A DNA stretch of 64,000 bases, taken from Streptomyces sp. NBC_00273 (GTDB taxonomy: Bacteria > Actinomycetota > Actinomycetes > Streptomycetales > Streptomycetaceae). The notes beneath the pieces were generated by a model. That model saw nothing but the letters and a program-made list of their open reading frames with translations, ran no database searches and was not told the DNA's origin. A program made the translations under genes and the position numbers. Each line of letters opens with the position of its first letter. The first letter of the stretch is position 1. Below are positions 43,876-51,896 of the stretch, piece by piece. Where the stretch lies: NCBI RefSeq assembly GCF_036178145.1, contig NZ_CP108067.1, forward strand, positions 2,914,001-2,978,000. The letters are read 5' to 3'.

Positions 43876-45192
43876 ATGGCATCCCTTGTGACCCTCCACC
43901 GTGACATGCGCTACCCCACACCGCGGGAACTCGGGCTCGCCGCCCGCGCTCTGGCGGACGAACACCCCGGCGAGGTACGGCTGCGGCAGGCCGGCACCTC
44001 CCGGGCCGGGCAGCCCCTGTGGGTGCTGTCCGTCGCCGCGACGGACGGCGCCCCGGGCGGGGCCGACCGCAACGTCCTCGTCGTCGCCGGGGCGCACGCC
44101 AACGAGCCCGTCGGCGGCGCCACCGCCCTCTCGCTCGCCCGGCGCGTCCTCGACGACCCGGCGCCGCGGGCCGGCTGCGGCTGGCACTTCCTGCTCTGTG
44201 CCGACCCGGACGGCGCGGACCTGCACCGCACCCCCCACCCGTACTCGCTGCTGGACTACCACCGGAACTTCTTCCGGCCGCCCGGCCCCGAACAGCCCGA
44301 GTGGGCACCGTCCTTACTGCCCCCGGACCGGCTGCCGCCCGAGACCCTGGCCCTGATGGCGCTCATCGACGAGCTGCGGCCCGTCCTCCAGGCTTCCCTG
44401 CACGCCACCGACCTCGGCGGCTCCTGGGTGCAGCTCACCCGGGACGTACCCGGCCTCGCCGAACCGTTCGGCACGTCGGCCGCCGAGCTGCGCATCCCGG
44501 TGGAGAACGGCGCCTCGGACGCGGCGGGCTGGCCCTCCCCCGGGCCCGGGATCTTCGTGATCCCGCAGCCGGGCAGCGAAGCCGCCGGCGCCTTCCACCC
44601 CGAGGACACCCGGCTGAGCACCTGGTACCACGCCCACCGCTACGCCGGCACGACCGCCATCGTCGAAGTCCCCATGTGGGCCTCCGACCTGGTGGACGAC
44701 CCGACCCCGCACCCGGACCCGGGCGGCGCCCTGCGGATGCTGGCCGACCGGCTCACCTCGGACGCCGCGCTCGTCGCCGCGGTCCGGGGCGGCGACGACG
44801 TACGGCCGGGTCCGCAGACCTACGAGGACCCGGCCGCGGCGACCCTGCTGCGCGCGGTGGACTGGACGCTCGCGCTGATCCCCCGGATCGCCGCGGAGTG
44901 GACGGCCGTGGCCCCCGCGGAGGCCACGGCGGCGTACATCGCCAGCATCGACGCCTTCGGGCGACGGCTGTCGCTGCGCGCCGCCGCGATGCTGCTGCGG
45001 GTGCTGCGCACCCAGGGGCATCCGGCGGCGCCGGGGCTGGACCGGCTGGTCACCTGGTGGTGCGAGGACTTCGCGGCCCGTTTCGGAGCCCGCTGGGTCC
45101 CGGTGGCCACCCAGGTGGAACACCAGTCCCGGATCGTCCTGGCCGCCTACGACCGCCTCGTCGCGGCCGACCGGGCCGAACGGGCGGGCTGA
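43876..45192 (+). CDS. M14-family zinc carboxypeptidase-like protein
   Basis: 438 residues. The zinc motif HxxE is in VVAGAHANEPVGGATALSLARR (His and Glu), and the third ligand His in VLQASLHATDLGG. The Arg-Asn-type substrate residues are partly visible (LLDYHRNFFRPP). The catalytic Glu is probably in TTAIVEVPMWASD. No signal peptide is present, so it is cytoplasmic and may act on a modified amino acid or peptide metabolite. The C-terminal 150 residues are helical and extra to the catalytic domain. The start is uncertain because a hairpin covers the upstream bases. Confidence 0.83.
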   Translation: MASLVTLHRDMRYPTPRELGLAARALADEHPGEVRLRQAGTSRAGQPLWVLSVAATDGAPGGADRNVLVVAGAHANEPVGGATALSLARRVLDDPAPRAGCGWHFLLCADPDGADLHRTPHPYSLLDYHRNFFRPPGPEQPEWAPSLLPPDRLPPETLALMALIDELRPVLQASLHATDLGGSWVQLTRDVPGLAEPFGTSAAELRIPVENGASDAAGWPSPGPGIFVIPQPGSEAAGAFHPEDTRLSTWYHAHRYAGTTAIVEVPMWASDLVDDPTPHPDPGGALRMLADRLTSDAALVAAVRGGDDVRPGPQTYEDPAAATLLRAVDWTLALIPRIAAEWTAVAPAEATAAYIASIDAFGRRLSLRAAAMLLRVLRTQGHPAAPGLDRLVTWWCEDFAARFGARWVPVATQVEHQSRIVLAAYDRLVAADRAERAG

Positions 45193-45240
45193 GCATGCGG
45201 GCGGGCAGGCGGGCCGAACGGGCGGGCGGCTGATTGGGGG

Positions 45241-46086
45241 TCAGGGCCTGGACGGCCCCAGGAGGACGTCGGGGCCGGGCGGCGGCAGCGCCACCGGCCT
45301 GGCCCCGTCGTGGTCCCCCTCGGCGTCGTGGAGGGGGCGGGTGCCCTCGGCCGCGTCCGCCAGCCACTGCCAGACGTGCGGCCGGCGGGCGGTCGGGCCC
45401 GCGGCCGGCTCCCCGCCGGAGATCCAGGTCGTGAGGGTGAACCGGTGGTCCGAGAACCGTCCGCTCGGGCAGGTGGACGGCACGACCTCGTGGAAGGCGC
45501 CGGAGGGGAAGAAGACGATGGTGTCGTGCTCGGGCTCGATCGTCCGGTAGGACTCCCCCGGCCGCGCCCTGCCGTCCTCCACCACGGTGTCGTACAGGCG
45601 GAGTTGGCCGCCGCCGAAGCCGCGCGGCCTGCGGTGCAGGTAGTACACGGCGGACAGTGCCGTCCCCACGTCCCGGACGCGGGAGGCGTCCGTGTGCATG
45701 CCGAAGTGCCCGCCTTCGCCGTGCGCCGTCAGGACGGTCAACGACCGTGCGAGCGGGGCCCGGTGACCGAGGACCTCCTGGACGAGCGGCAGACAGTCGG
45801 CCAGGTGCGCGCTGAACACCTCGCTGGTCACGGGAAGGACCAGCGAGTCCCGTCCCTTGCGGGACACCTGTCCGGTCAGGGGGTCCAGGACGGTCCCCGC
45901 CGTGAAGTCCTCCCCCCGCGATATCGCGTACTCCAGCAGGGCTGCGGCGCGCTCCGCCCCCAGGAAGTCCTCGAAACGGCAGACCGGTGCCGGTACCGAG
46001 AACGCGGGGGACCACTGGTGGGAGGACGGCAGGACTCGCGGGCTGATTTCCATCGGCGTGGCCGGTTCCATCGTGTATCCGCTCAT
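45241..46086 (-). CDS. 2-oxoglutarate/Fe(II) oxygenase (prolyl 4-hydroxylase-like)
   Basis: 281 residues from the ATG at 46084-46086 (MSGYTMEPATPMEISPR). The double-stranded beta-helix core carries the iron ligands H-x-D in GGHFGMHTDASRVRDVGTALSAVYYLHRRP and the distal His in FFPSGAFHEVVPSTCPSGRFSDHRFTLTTW, with the Arg of the 2-oxoglutarate site about ten residues later. The N-terminal half (FEDFLGAERAAALLEYAIS) is typical of P4H-like 2OG enzymes. The substrate is unknown. It is downstream of the GNAT gene on the same strand. Confidence 0.85.
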   Translation of the reverse strand: MSGYTMEPATPMEISPRVLPSSHQWSPAFSVPAPVCRFEDFLGAERAAALLEYAISRGEDFTAGTVLDPLTGQVSRKGRDSLVLPVTSEVFSAHLADCLPLVQEVLGHRAPLARSLTVLTAHGEGGHFGMHTDASRVRDVGTALSAVYYLHRRPRGFGGGQLRLYDTVVEDGRARPGESYRTIEPEHDTIVFFPSGAFHEVVPSTCPSGRFSDHRFTLTTWISGGEPAAGPTARRPHVWQWLADAAEGTRPLHDAEGDHDGARPVALPPPGPDVLLGPSRP

Positions 46087-46189
46087 AGCCCGGAACCGTA
46101 CGACGGCGGCCGCCCGCGCCGAAGGAGCACGAGGGGGCGCACAGGAGTGCACGGCGCACGCCCGCGTCGGGGCGTCCGGCGCGGCGCGG

Positions 46190-46702
46190 TCAGCGGGAAG
46201 CGGAACCCGGCCCGGGGGGTGTCCCGTCCCGGCCCCGGGAGGGCTCTACCGCCAGGGAGTAGCGGTACTTCGGCCGCCCGGTGGCACCGAGCCGGTCGTA
46301 GAAGCGGATCGCGCCCTCGTTCCAGTCCGGGGTCTGCCACTGGACCTGGTCGAGGCCGAGCTCGCGGGCCAGGCCCGTCACGCCGTCCATCAGGGCGGCG
46401 CCGAGACCGTGGCCGCGGGCCTCCTCCGCCAGGTAGAGGCAGTCCATGTGCAGGTAGTGCCGGGCGTCCCAGAAGGAGAACTCGGCGGAGCAGGCGGCGT
46501 ATCCGGCGACCGTGCCGTCCGGGGCTTCGGCGAGGAGCACCCACAGCCGGGCGTCCTCGGCGAAGAGCTGTGGGCCGAGCCGCTCGGCGAGGTCCGGCGG
46601 GCGCGGCGCCGACTTCTCGTACGCCACGTGCTCGTGGATGAGTTCGACCAGGCGGGGCAGGTCCCCGACGCGTGCGCGGCGGATGACGGGAGTGCGTTCC
46701 AT
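46190..46702 (-). CDS. GNAT-family N-acetyltransferase (diamine-type)
   Basis: 170 residues from the ATG at 46700-46702, which has AGGA about ten bases upstream; the ATG three codons earlier is possible. It reads MERTPVIRRARVGDLPRLVELIHEHVAYEKSA, and then the acetyl-CoA site MDCLYLAEEARGHGLGAALMDGVTGLARELG and the acceptor strand QWQTPDWNEGAIRFYDRLGATGRPKYRY. The motif HVAYEKSA and the WQTPDWNxxAIRFYxRLGA end match spermidine/diamine acetyltransferase-like enzymes. It precedes the 2OG oxygenase gene. Confidence 0.9.
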   Translation of the reverse strand: MERTPVIRRARVGDLPRLVELIHEHVAYEKSAPRPPDLAERLGPQLFAEDARLWVLLAEAPDGTVAGYAACSAEFSFWDARHYLHMDCLYLAEEARGHGLGAALMDGVTGLARELGLDQVQWQTPDWNEGAIRFYDRLGATGRPKYRYSLAVEPSRGRDGTPPGPGSASR

Positions 46703-46758
46703 GACCGCCATCCTGCGCGCCGGCTCCCGGCGGCGGACCGGCGGGGCCCGGGGCCCCC

Positions 46759-47322
46759 TCAGCTCGACGAGAGCCGGAAGGTCATGTTCCCGAAGCTGAC
46801 CTGGTCCCCGTCGCGGACCACGGCGGAGCCGGTCACCCGGTGCCCGTTGACCGTGGTCCCGTTGGTGGAGCCGAGGTCCTTCAGCACCCACACCCCGCCC
46901 TGCAGCGTGAGCTCCGCGTGCGCCCGGGAGACCGTCTCGTGGCTGAGCCGCAGCCCGTTGCCGGGGTCGCGGCCGATCCGCAGGGCCATCGCGCTCGGAT
47001 GCGGCAGCAGCAGCTTGGGCAGGCGCTCGGCGTGCCAGGCGCGCCGGACTCCGACGGACACGGCAGAGACCCGGCCGACCCAACCGAACAGCCGACGGGT
47101 CCAGGGGCTTTCGGCCGCCTCCCGGGAATGGAGGTCGGCCGTGAGCACGGCGAGGTCCTCGGAGCGGCGGGCGACCAGGGCGAGTTCCATCCGGCGCAGG
47201 AAGGTGTCGTGGGACAGCTTGCCGAGGGCCGCGCCCTCCCTGAGCTGGCCCAGCGCCCGGTCGCGCTCGGCGTCGGACAGCCGCGGCGCGGGGAAGGCGG
47301 GGATCTCGAAACTGGACGTCAC
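46759..47322 (-). CDS. DUF1707-FHA domain protein
   Basis: 187 residues from the GTG at 47320-47322. The DUF1707 domain (about 15-65) reads RLSDAERDRALGQLREGAALGKLSHDTFLRRMELALVARRSEDLAVLTADL. The C-terminal FHA domain (about 110-185) has MALRIGRDPGNGLRLSHETVSRAHAELTLQGGVWVLKDLGSTNGTTVNGHRV, with the phosphothreonine-binding GR, SRxH and GSTNG residues intact. It should bind phosphothreonine peptides made by a Ser/Thr kinase. It diverges from treZ with a 110-base gap. Confidence 0.92.
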   Translation of the reverse strand: MTSSFEIPAFPAPRLSDAERDRALGQLREGAALGKLSHDTFLRRMELALVARRSEDLAVLTADLHSREAAESPWTRRLFGWVGRVSAVSVGVRRAWHAERLPKLLLPHPSAMALRIGRDPGNGLRLSHETVSRAHAELTLQGGVWVLKDLGSTNGTTVNGHRVTGSAVVRDGDQVSFGNMTFRLSSS

Positions 47323-47432
47323 AGGGTGATTGTCGGCCCGTCGGGGCCGGAGTGTCCAGAACTCCCCCGCCACGCCCGGAATGATGGGCACGATACGCAT
47401 GCTGGACACCGCCGCCGACGAGGGGACCGTCC

Positions 47433-49178
47433 GTGCAGTTCGAGGTGTGGGCACCACTGACAGGTCACGTCGCCATGCTGCTCGACGGGGCGACGTACGA
47501 CATGGCGCGCGATCCGGACCGGGACGGCTGGTGGACCGCCGAGGCCCCGGCGGCCGACGGGAGCCGCTACGGATTCCTGCTCGACGGCGACGGCCCGCGG
47601 CCGGACCCGCGCGGGCGCCGGCTGCCCGACGGGCCCGACGGCCTGTCGGCGGTGGTCGACCTACAGGCCCTCGCGCCGCGGCCGGTGCCGCCGCCGCGCA
47701 CCCGGCTCCAGGACGCGGTCCTGTACGAGCTGCACATCGGCACCTTCACCCCCGAGGGCACCTTCGACGCGGCCGCCGCCCGGCTCGGGCACCTCACCGC
47801 CCTCGGCATCACGCACGTGGAGCTGATGCCGGTCTGCTCCTTCTCCGGCCGGCACGGCTGGGGGTACGACGGTGTCGCGCCCTGGGCGGTGCACGAGCCG
47901 TACGGCGGCCCGGCCGGCCTGGCCCGCTTCACGGCCGCCGCCCACGAGGCGGGGCTGGGCGTGGTGCTGGACGTGGTCCACAACCACCTGGGCCCGTCCG
48001 GCAACCACCTGCCCGCCTTCGGCCCGTACTTCACCGACACCCACCACACCCCGTGGGGCTCCGCGGTGAACCTGGACGCGGCCGGCTCCGACGAGGTGCG
48101 CGCCTACCTGCTCGGCAGCGCGCTGGCCTGGCTGCGCGACTACGGGATCGACGGGCTGCGGCTGGACGCCGTGCACGCGCTGGCCGACGACCGGGCACTG
48201 ACCTTCCTGGAGGAACTCTCCGCGGCCGTCGACGAACTGGCCGCGGACACCGGCCGCCCGTTGTTCCTGATCGCCGAGTCCGACCGCTGCGACCCGCGCA
48301 CCACCACCCCGCGCGCCACCGGGGGCCTGGGCCTGCACGCCCAATGGAACGACGACTTCCACCACGCCCTGCACTGCGCGCTGACGGGCGAGTCCCAGGC
48401 GTACTACGCCGACTTCGCCGGAGCCCCGCTCGCCGCCCTCGCCAAGACCATGACCCGGGTCTTCTTCCACGACGGGACCTGGTCCTCCTTCCGCGGCCGC
48501 ACCCACGGCCGCCCGGTGGACCACCGCCGGACCCCGGCCCACCGCTTCCTCGGCTACGCCCAGACCCACGACCAGATCGGCAACCGGGCGCTCGGCGACC
48601 GGCTCTCCGCCTCGCTCTCCCCCGGACTGCTGGCGTGCGCCGCGACCGTGGCCCTGACCGGGCCGTTCGTGCCGATGCTGTTCATGGGCGAGGAGTGGGG
48701 GGCCAGGACGCCCTGGCAGTACTTCACCGACCATCCCGACCCGGACCTCGCCGAGGCGGTACGGGCCGGCCGGCGCCGGGAGTTCGCGGCGCACGGCTGG
48801 AAGGCCGAGGAGATCCCGGACCCGCAGGACCCGGCCACCCGGGACCGCTCCCGCCTGGACTGGGCGGAGCCCGAACAGGCCGTCCACGCCCGCCTGCTGG
48901 ACTGGTACCGCACTCTGATCGCGCTCCGCCGCACCCATCACGACCTGCGCGACCCGGACCTGGCGGCGGTCCGGGTCGCCCACGACGAGGAGCGCCGCTG
49001 GCTCACCTTCCGGCGGGGCGACGTCCGGGTGGCCGTGAACCTCTCCCCGGACCCGGTGACGATCGCGCTGGGCCGCAACGGGGTACGGGTGCTGGCCTCC
49101 TGGGAGCCGGTCGACCACCCGGGTCCCGACGGGAGGATCCACGTGCCCGGCGAAACGGCGGTCGTCCTGGCCCCGTGA
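47433..49178 (+). CDS. treZ: malto-oligosyltrehalose trehalohydrolase
   Basis: 581 residues from a GTG at 47433. An N-terminal CBM48-like domain (FEVWAPLTGHVAMLLDGATYDM) precedes the barrel, with GLGVVLDVVHNHLGPSGNHL, GIDGLRLDAVHALADD (nucleophile Asp), LFLIAESDRCDPRTT (acid Glu) and YAQTHDQIGNRALGDR. It releases trehalose from the malto-oligosyltrehalose made by TreY. It lies 6 kb from treY, with unrelated genes between, so the two are not one operon here. Its stop is three bases from the convergent M24 gene. Confidence 0.96.
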   Translation: MQFEVWAPLTGHVAMLLDGATYDMARDPDRDGWWTAEAPAADGSRYGFLLDGDGPRPDPRGRRLPDGPDGLSAVVDLQALAPRPVPPPRTRLQDAVLYELHIGTFTPEGTFDAAAARLGHLTALGITHVELMPVCSFSGRHGWGYDGVAPWAVHEPYGGPAGLARFTAAAHEAGLGVVLDVVHNHLGPSGNHLPAFGPYFTDTHHTPWGSAVNLDAAGSDEVRAYLLGSALAWLRDYGIDGLRLDAVHALADDRALTFLEELSAAVDELAADTGRPLFLIAESDRCDPRTTTPRATGGLGLHAQWNDDFHHALHCALTGESQAYYADFAGAPLAALAKTMTRVFFHDGTWSSFRGRTHGRPVDHRRTPAHRFLGYAQTHDQIGNRALGDRLSASLSPGLLACAATVALTGPFVPMLFMGEEWGARTPWQYFTDHPDPDLAEAVRAGRRREFAAHGWKAEEIPDPQDPATRDRSRLDWAEPEQAVHARLLDWYRTLIALRRTHHDLRDPDLAAVRVAHDEERRWLTFRRGDVRVAVNLSPDPVTIALGRNGVRVLASWEPVDHPGPDGRIHVPGETAVVLAP

Positions 49179-49181
49179 CGC

Positions 49182-50321
49182 TCACTCCACGACGGCCAGT
49201 TCGTGCGGGGCGTTGTTGAGGCGGCGCCCGCCGTCCTCGGTGACGGTCACGATGTCCTCGATGCGGACGCCGAACCGGCCCGGCAGGTAGACGCCCGGCT
49301 CCACGGAGAAGCACATGCCGGGAACCAGCGGCTGCTCCTCGCCCTCGACCATGTACGGGGGCTCGTGGGTGGTGACCCCGATGCCGTGGCCGGTGCGGTG
49401 GATGAAGCGGTCCCCGTAGCCGAACTCGGTGATCACGGCGCGGGCGGCCCGGTCGACGTCCTGGCAGGCGACCCCCGGTCGGACCGCGGCCACGCCGGCC
49501 TGCTGGGCCTCGCGGACGATGTCGTGGACCCGCTGCTCCTCGGCGGTGGGCTCGCCGACGTGCACGGTGCGGGAGATGTCGGAGCCGTAGCCGAAGCGCA
49601 GGCCGCCGAAGTCGAGGACCACCATGTCGCCGCGGCGGATGACGCGGTCGCCGGCCTCGTGGTGCGGATTGGCCCCGTTGGGGCCGGAGCCGACGACCGT
49701 GAAGTCGACCTGGGAGTGGCCGTGCGCGCGCAGCAGGGCCGCCAGGTCCTCGGCCACGTCGGTCTCGCGCCGGTCGGCGAAGGGGAGATGGACGATCTGC
49801 GCGTAGGCGGCGTCGGCGGCGGCCGCCGCGGCGGCGAGGCGCTCCAGCTCCCGCTCGTCCTTGACCGCGCGGAGCATGGGCAGGCAGTCGGTGAGCGGCG
49901 CGTAGGAGCTGTTCGGCAGTTCCCGCTGCAGGCCGAGGAGGTGCAGCGCCCACGTGTTGTCGCTCACCCCGAAGCGCCCGCGGAAGTCGAGCAGCGGGGC
50001 GGTGACGGCGTACGGGTCCTTCCCGTCGGCCCAGTCCCGCAGGGTCAGCGCGGTGGCGCCCGGGGCCCGCTGCGCGTCGGGTGCCTCCAGCGCGGGCACG
50101 ATGAGCACCGGGTCCTGCCCGGCGGCCAGTACGAGCAGGGTCAGCCGCTCGGTCTCGGCGGTGGGCCGGTAACCCGTGAGGTGCGTGAGGTCGGGTCCGG
50201 GGGCGATCAGCAACCCGGCGAGTCCCGCATCGGCGGCGGTCCGGGCGGCGCCGGCCATCCGGGCGGCGTAGTCATCGGCCGTGAAGGGTGCGGGGCCTTC
50301 GGATGTGGCGTCAGAAGTCAT
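49182..50321 (-). CDS. M24 (aminopeptidase P/Xaa-Pro) family peptidase
   Basis: 379 residues from the ATG at 50319-50321 (MTSDATSEGPAPFTADDYAARM). The N-terminal creatinase domain has GLLIAPGPDLTHLTGYRP. The pita-bread domain has metal ligands D (GDMVVLDFGGLRFGYGSDISRTV, two Asp), H (HRTGHGIGVTTHEPPYMVEGEEQ), E (PGMCFSVEPGVYLPGRFGVRIED), and the final E in the same segment. It likely removes N-terminal residues before proline. The stop is convergent on treZ and the start region overlaps a broken LysR gene. Confidence 0.93.
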   Translation of the reverse strand: MTSDATSEGPAPFTADDYAARMAGAARTAADAGLAGLLIAPGPDLTHLTGYRPTAETERLTLLVLAAGQDPVLIVPALEAPDAQRAPGATALTLRDWADGKDPYAVTAPLLDFRGRFGVSDNTWALHLLGLQRELPNSSYAPLTDCLPMLRAVKDERELERLAAAAAAADAAYAQIVHLPFADRRETDVAEDLAALLRAHGHSQVDFTVVGSGPNGANPHHEAGDRVIRRGDMVVLDFGGLRFGYGSDISRTVHVGEPTAEEQRVHDIVREAQQAGVAAVRPGVACQDVDRAARAVITEFGYGDRFIHRTGHGIGVTTHEPPYMVEGEEQPLVPGMCFSVEPGVYLPGRFGVRIEDIVTVTEDGGRRLNNAPHELAVVE

Positions 50322-50632
50322 ACGGGCGATCCTGCCGTGAGCCGCACGGCGAGGGCGGCGGCCACGCCGGTCGGGCGGCCCGGGGAGAGGAGCTCCGTGC
50401 GGTGCACCAGGCGCGGGGCCGACAGCGGTACGGCAACCCCCGCACCGGCGGCCTGCGCCACGCGGCGCGGCAGCAGCACGAGGCCGTGCCCGGCGGCGGC
50501 GAGGGTGACGCGCCCGGTCGGGGCGGCGGCCAGCCGCAGCACATCGGCCCGGGCGGCGTCGAGCCTCAGCAGCAGCGGCCCCGCGTGCTCCAGCAGCCGC
50601 GCACCTGCCGGAGCTCGCCGCGCACGGCCTCG
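50318..50632 (-). pseudogene. LysR-family regulator remnant
   Basis: In one minus-strand frame, the stretch reads about RLLEHAGPLLLRLDAARADVLRLAAAPTG, typical of the linker helix after a LysR HTH, and passes straight into AAGHGLVLLPRRVAQAAGAGVAVPLSAPRLVHRTELLSPG, typical of the end of a LysR effector domain, before a stop at 50318. The HTH is missing and the middle of the effector domain is deleted. The stop overlaps the M24 gene start. The gene is dead. Its left side is cut at about 50630, where the next remnant begins. Confidence 0.6.
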
Positions 50633-50638
50633 GCTGTC

Positions 50639-50849
50639 GGGGCACGACGAGGACGGTCAGGTGCGCATCGCTGAGCTGCCCGGGCACCCGTTCTTCCTGG
50701 CCATGCTGTTCCAGCCGGAGCTGCACGGGGACGGGTCGAGGCCGCACCCGATCGTCCGGGCGCTCGCCGCGGCCGCCGTCGCCCACGCTTCCGGCCGGGT
50801 CCCCGCCCCTGCTTCCGGCCTGGCCGGAAGCAGGTCCACCACCCGATAA
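50639..50849 (+). pseudogene. C-terminal remnant of a CTP-synthase-like glutamine amidotransferase
   Basis: On the plus strand HDEDGQVRIAELPGHPFFLAMLFQPELHGDGSRPHPIVRALAAAAVAHASGR runs to a TAA at 50847-50849. The block ELPGHPFFLAMLFQPEL and SRPHPIVRA is the catalytic-His end of CTP-synthase-type class I glutamine amidotransferases. No start and no N-terminal part are present. Together with the LysR remnant on the other strand it marks a deletion junction near 50632-50640. Confidence 0.6.
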
Positions 50850-50878
50850 GGCGTCGCGGGACCACCCTTCTGATCGGC

Positions 50879-50884
50879 TATGCT
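50879..50884 (+). promoter_or_regulatory. possible -10 element of the tRNA-His gene
   Basis: TATGCT at 50879-50884 is 40 bases upstream of the tRNA, at the expected distance for a short leader. No good -35 is visible at the usual distance. A GGGCGG/CCGCCC hairpin (50902-50917) lies between it and the tRNA. Confidence 0.3.
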
Positions 50885-50923
50885 GTGCTTGCACATCGAA
50901 CGGGCGGTCCGCCGCCCTTCGTG

Positions 50924-50996
50924 GTGGGTGTAGCTCAGTTGGTAGAGCACCTGGTTGTGGTCCAGGTGGCCGCGGGTTCAAGTCCCGTCACTCACC
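50924..50996 (+). tRNA. tRNA-His (GTG anticodon)
   Basis: A full cloverleaf can be folded. The acceptor stem is GTGGGTG with CACTCAC, the D-arm GCTC/GAGC encloses AGTTGGTA, the anticodon arm CCTGG-TTGTGGT-CCAGG has anticodon GTG, and the T-arm GCGGG-TTCAAGT-CCCGT is canonical. A G stands just before the acceptor (50923) and C is the discriminator base (50996), the -1G:C73 pair diagnostic for histidine tRNA. The 3' CCA is not encoded. Confidence 0.97.
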
Positions 50997-51002
50997 CTGT
51001 CG

Positions 51003-51045
51003 ATCCCGTGGGGTACGAGGTCTCCTCGTACCCCACGGGATTTTT
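51003..51045 (+). terminator. strong intrinsic terminator after tRNA-His
   Basis: ATCCCGTGGGGTACGAGG (51003-51020) and CCTCGTACCCCACGGGAT (51024-51041) form a perfect 18-bp stem with a three-base loop, followed by TTTT up to 51045. It lies seven bases after the tRNA and is the clearest rho-independent terminator in the window. Because the stem is symmetric, it may also stop transcripts from the hydrolase gene on the other strand. Confidence 0.9.
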
Positions 51046-51068
51046 CGTGCGCCCGGTTCGCCGCCCGG

Positions 51069-51824
51069 CTAGATCCGCAGGAAGGCCTCCACCTCGGTGA
51101 CGAAGGCCACCGGGGTCTCGTGCGGCAGGTAGTGGCCGGAGCCCGGGACCGTCACGATCCGGCAGTCCGGGTAGGAGGCCCGCCAGGTGTCCCTCATCAC
51201 ATCCGCGGTGATCGCGAGGTCGTACTCCCCGACGAGCACGAGCACCGGGACGGTGTTGCCCTTCACGGCGGCGGACAGGTCGAGCGGCTGCCAGCTCGCG
51301 AGGTAGCCGGCGAAGGCCTCGGGGTGGGAGACGGCCAGCGAGTGGGCGACCATCCCGTCGAGCCAGTGCCGGCTCGCACGGTTGCCCGTGACCAGGTCGA
51401 GGATCACGCGGCGCTTCTCGGGATCGGTAGCGGCGCCGTAGAACAGGGCGTGTGTCGCGTCGTCCATCGCGTAGGGCGCGGCCGGGACCGGGGCGAGCCC
51501 GATCAGCTTCTCCACCCGCTCGGGGGCGCGGACGAGGACCTGCTGGACCGCCTTGCCGCCCATGGAGTGGCCGAGGAGGGAGAAGGTGTCCCAGCCGAGC
51601 TGGTCGGCGAGTTCCAGGACGTCGTCGGCGATCTCGGCCAGGGTGTGGCGGCCGGGGACGTCGCGGCGGTCGCCGTAGCCGCGGTAGTCGAGGAAGACGT
51701 AGCTGAAGCCCTCGGGGTCCAGGTGGTCCAGTACGGAGCCCCAGTTCGAGGAGGTGCCGAACCAGTCGTGCAGCACGATGACGCGGGCGGGTCCGGTGCC
51801 GATCCTGCGGTGGGCGATGGCCAT
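51069..51824 (-). CDS. alpha/beta hydrolase
   Basis: 251 residues from the ATG at 51822-51824, with the ribosome site GAGGGAGAA upstream on the minus strand. The oxyanion region is VIVLHDWFGTSSNWGSVLDHLD, the nucleophile elbow is FSLLGHSMGGKAVQQVL (Ser), the acid is in LVGEYDLAITAD, and the His is in VPGSGHYLPHETPVAFV. It belongs to the esterase/haloperoxidase-like single-domain hydrolases. The substrate is unknown. Its gene diverges from the hypothetical gene at 51897. Confidence 0.9.
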   Translation of the reverse strand: MAIAHRRIGTGPARVIVLHDWFGTSSNWGSVLDHLDPEGFSYVFLDYRGYGDRRDVPGRHTLAEIADDVLELADQLGWDTFSLLGHSMGGKAVQQVLVRAPERVEKLIGLAPVPAAPYAMDDATHALFYGAATDPEKRRVILDLVTGNRASRHWLDGMVAHSLAVSHPEAFAGYLASWQPLDLSAAVKGNTVPVLVLVGEYDLAITADVMRDTWRASYPDCRIVTVPGSGHYLPHETPVAFVTEVEAFLRI

Positions 51825-51896
51825 GCGTTCTCCCTCGGTGACGTGGCGAAGAAAACCGACGCGGGAGGTTCTGCCCGTCGGATCTACGATCACACC

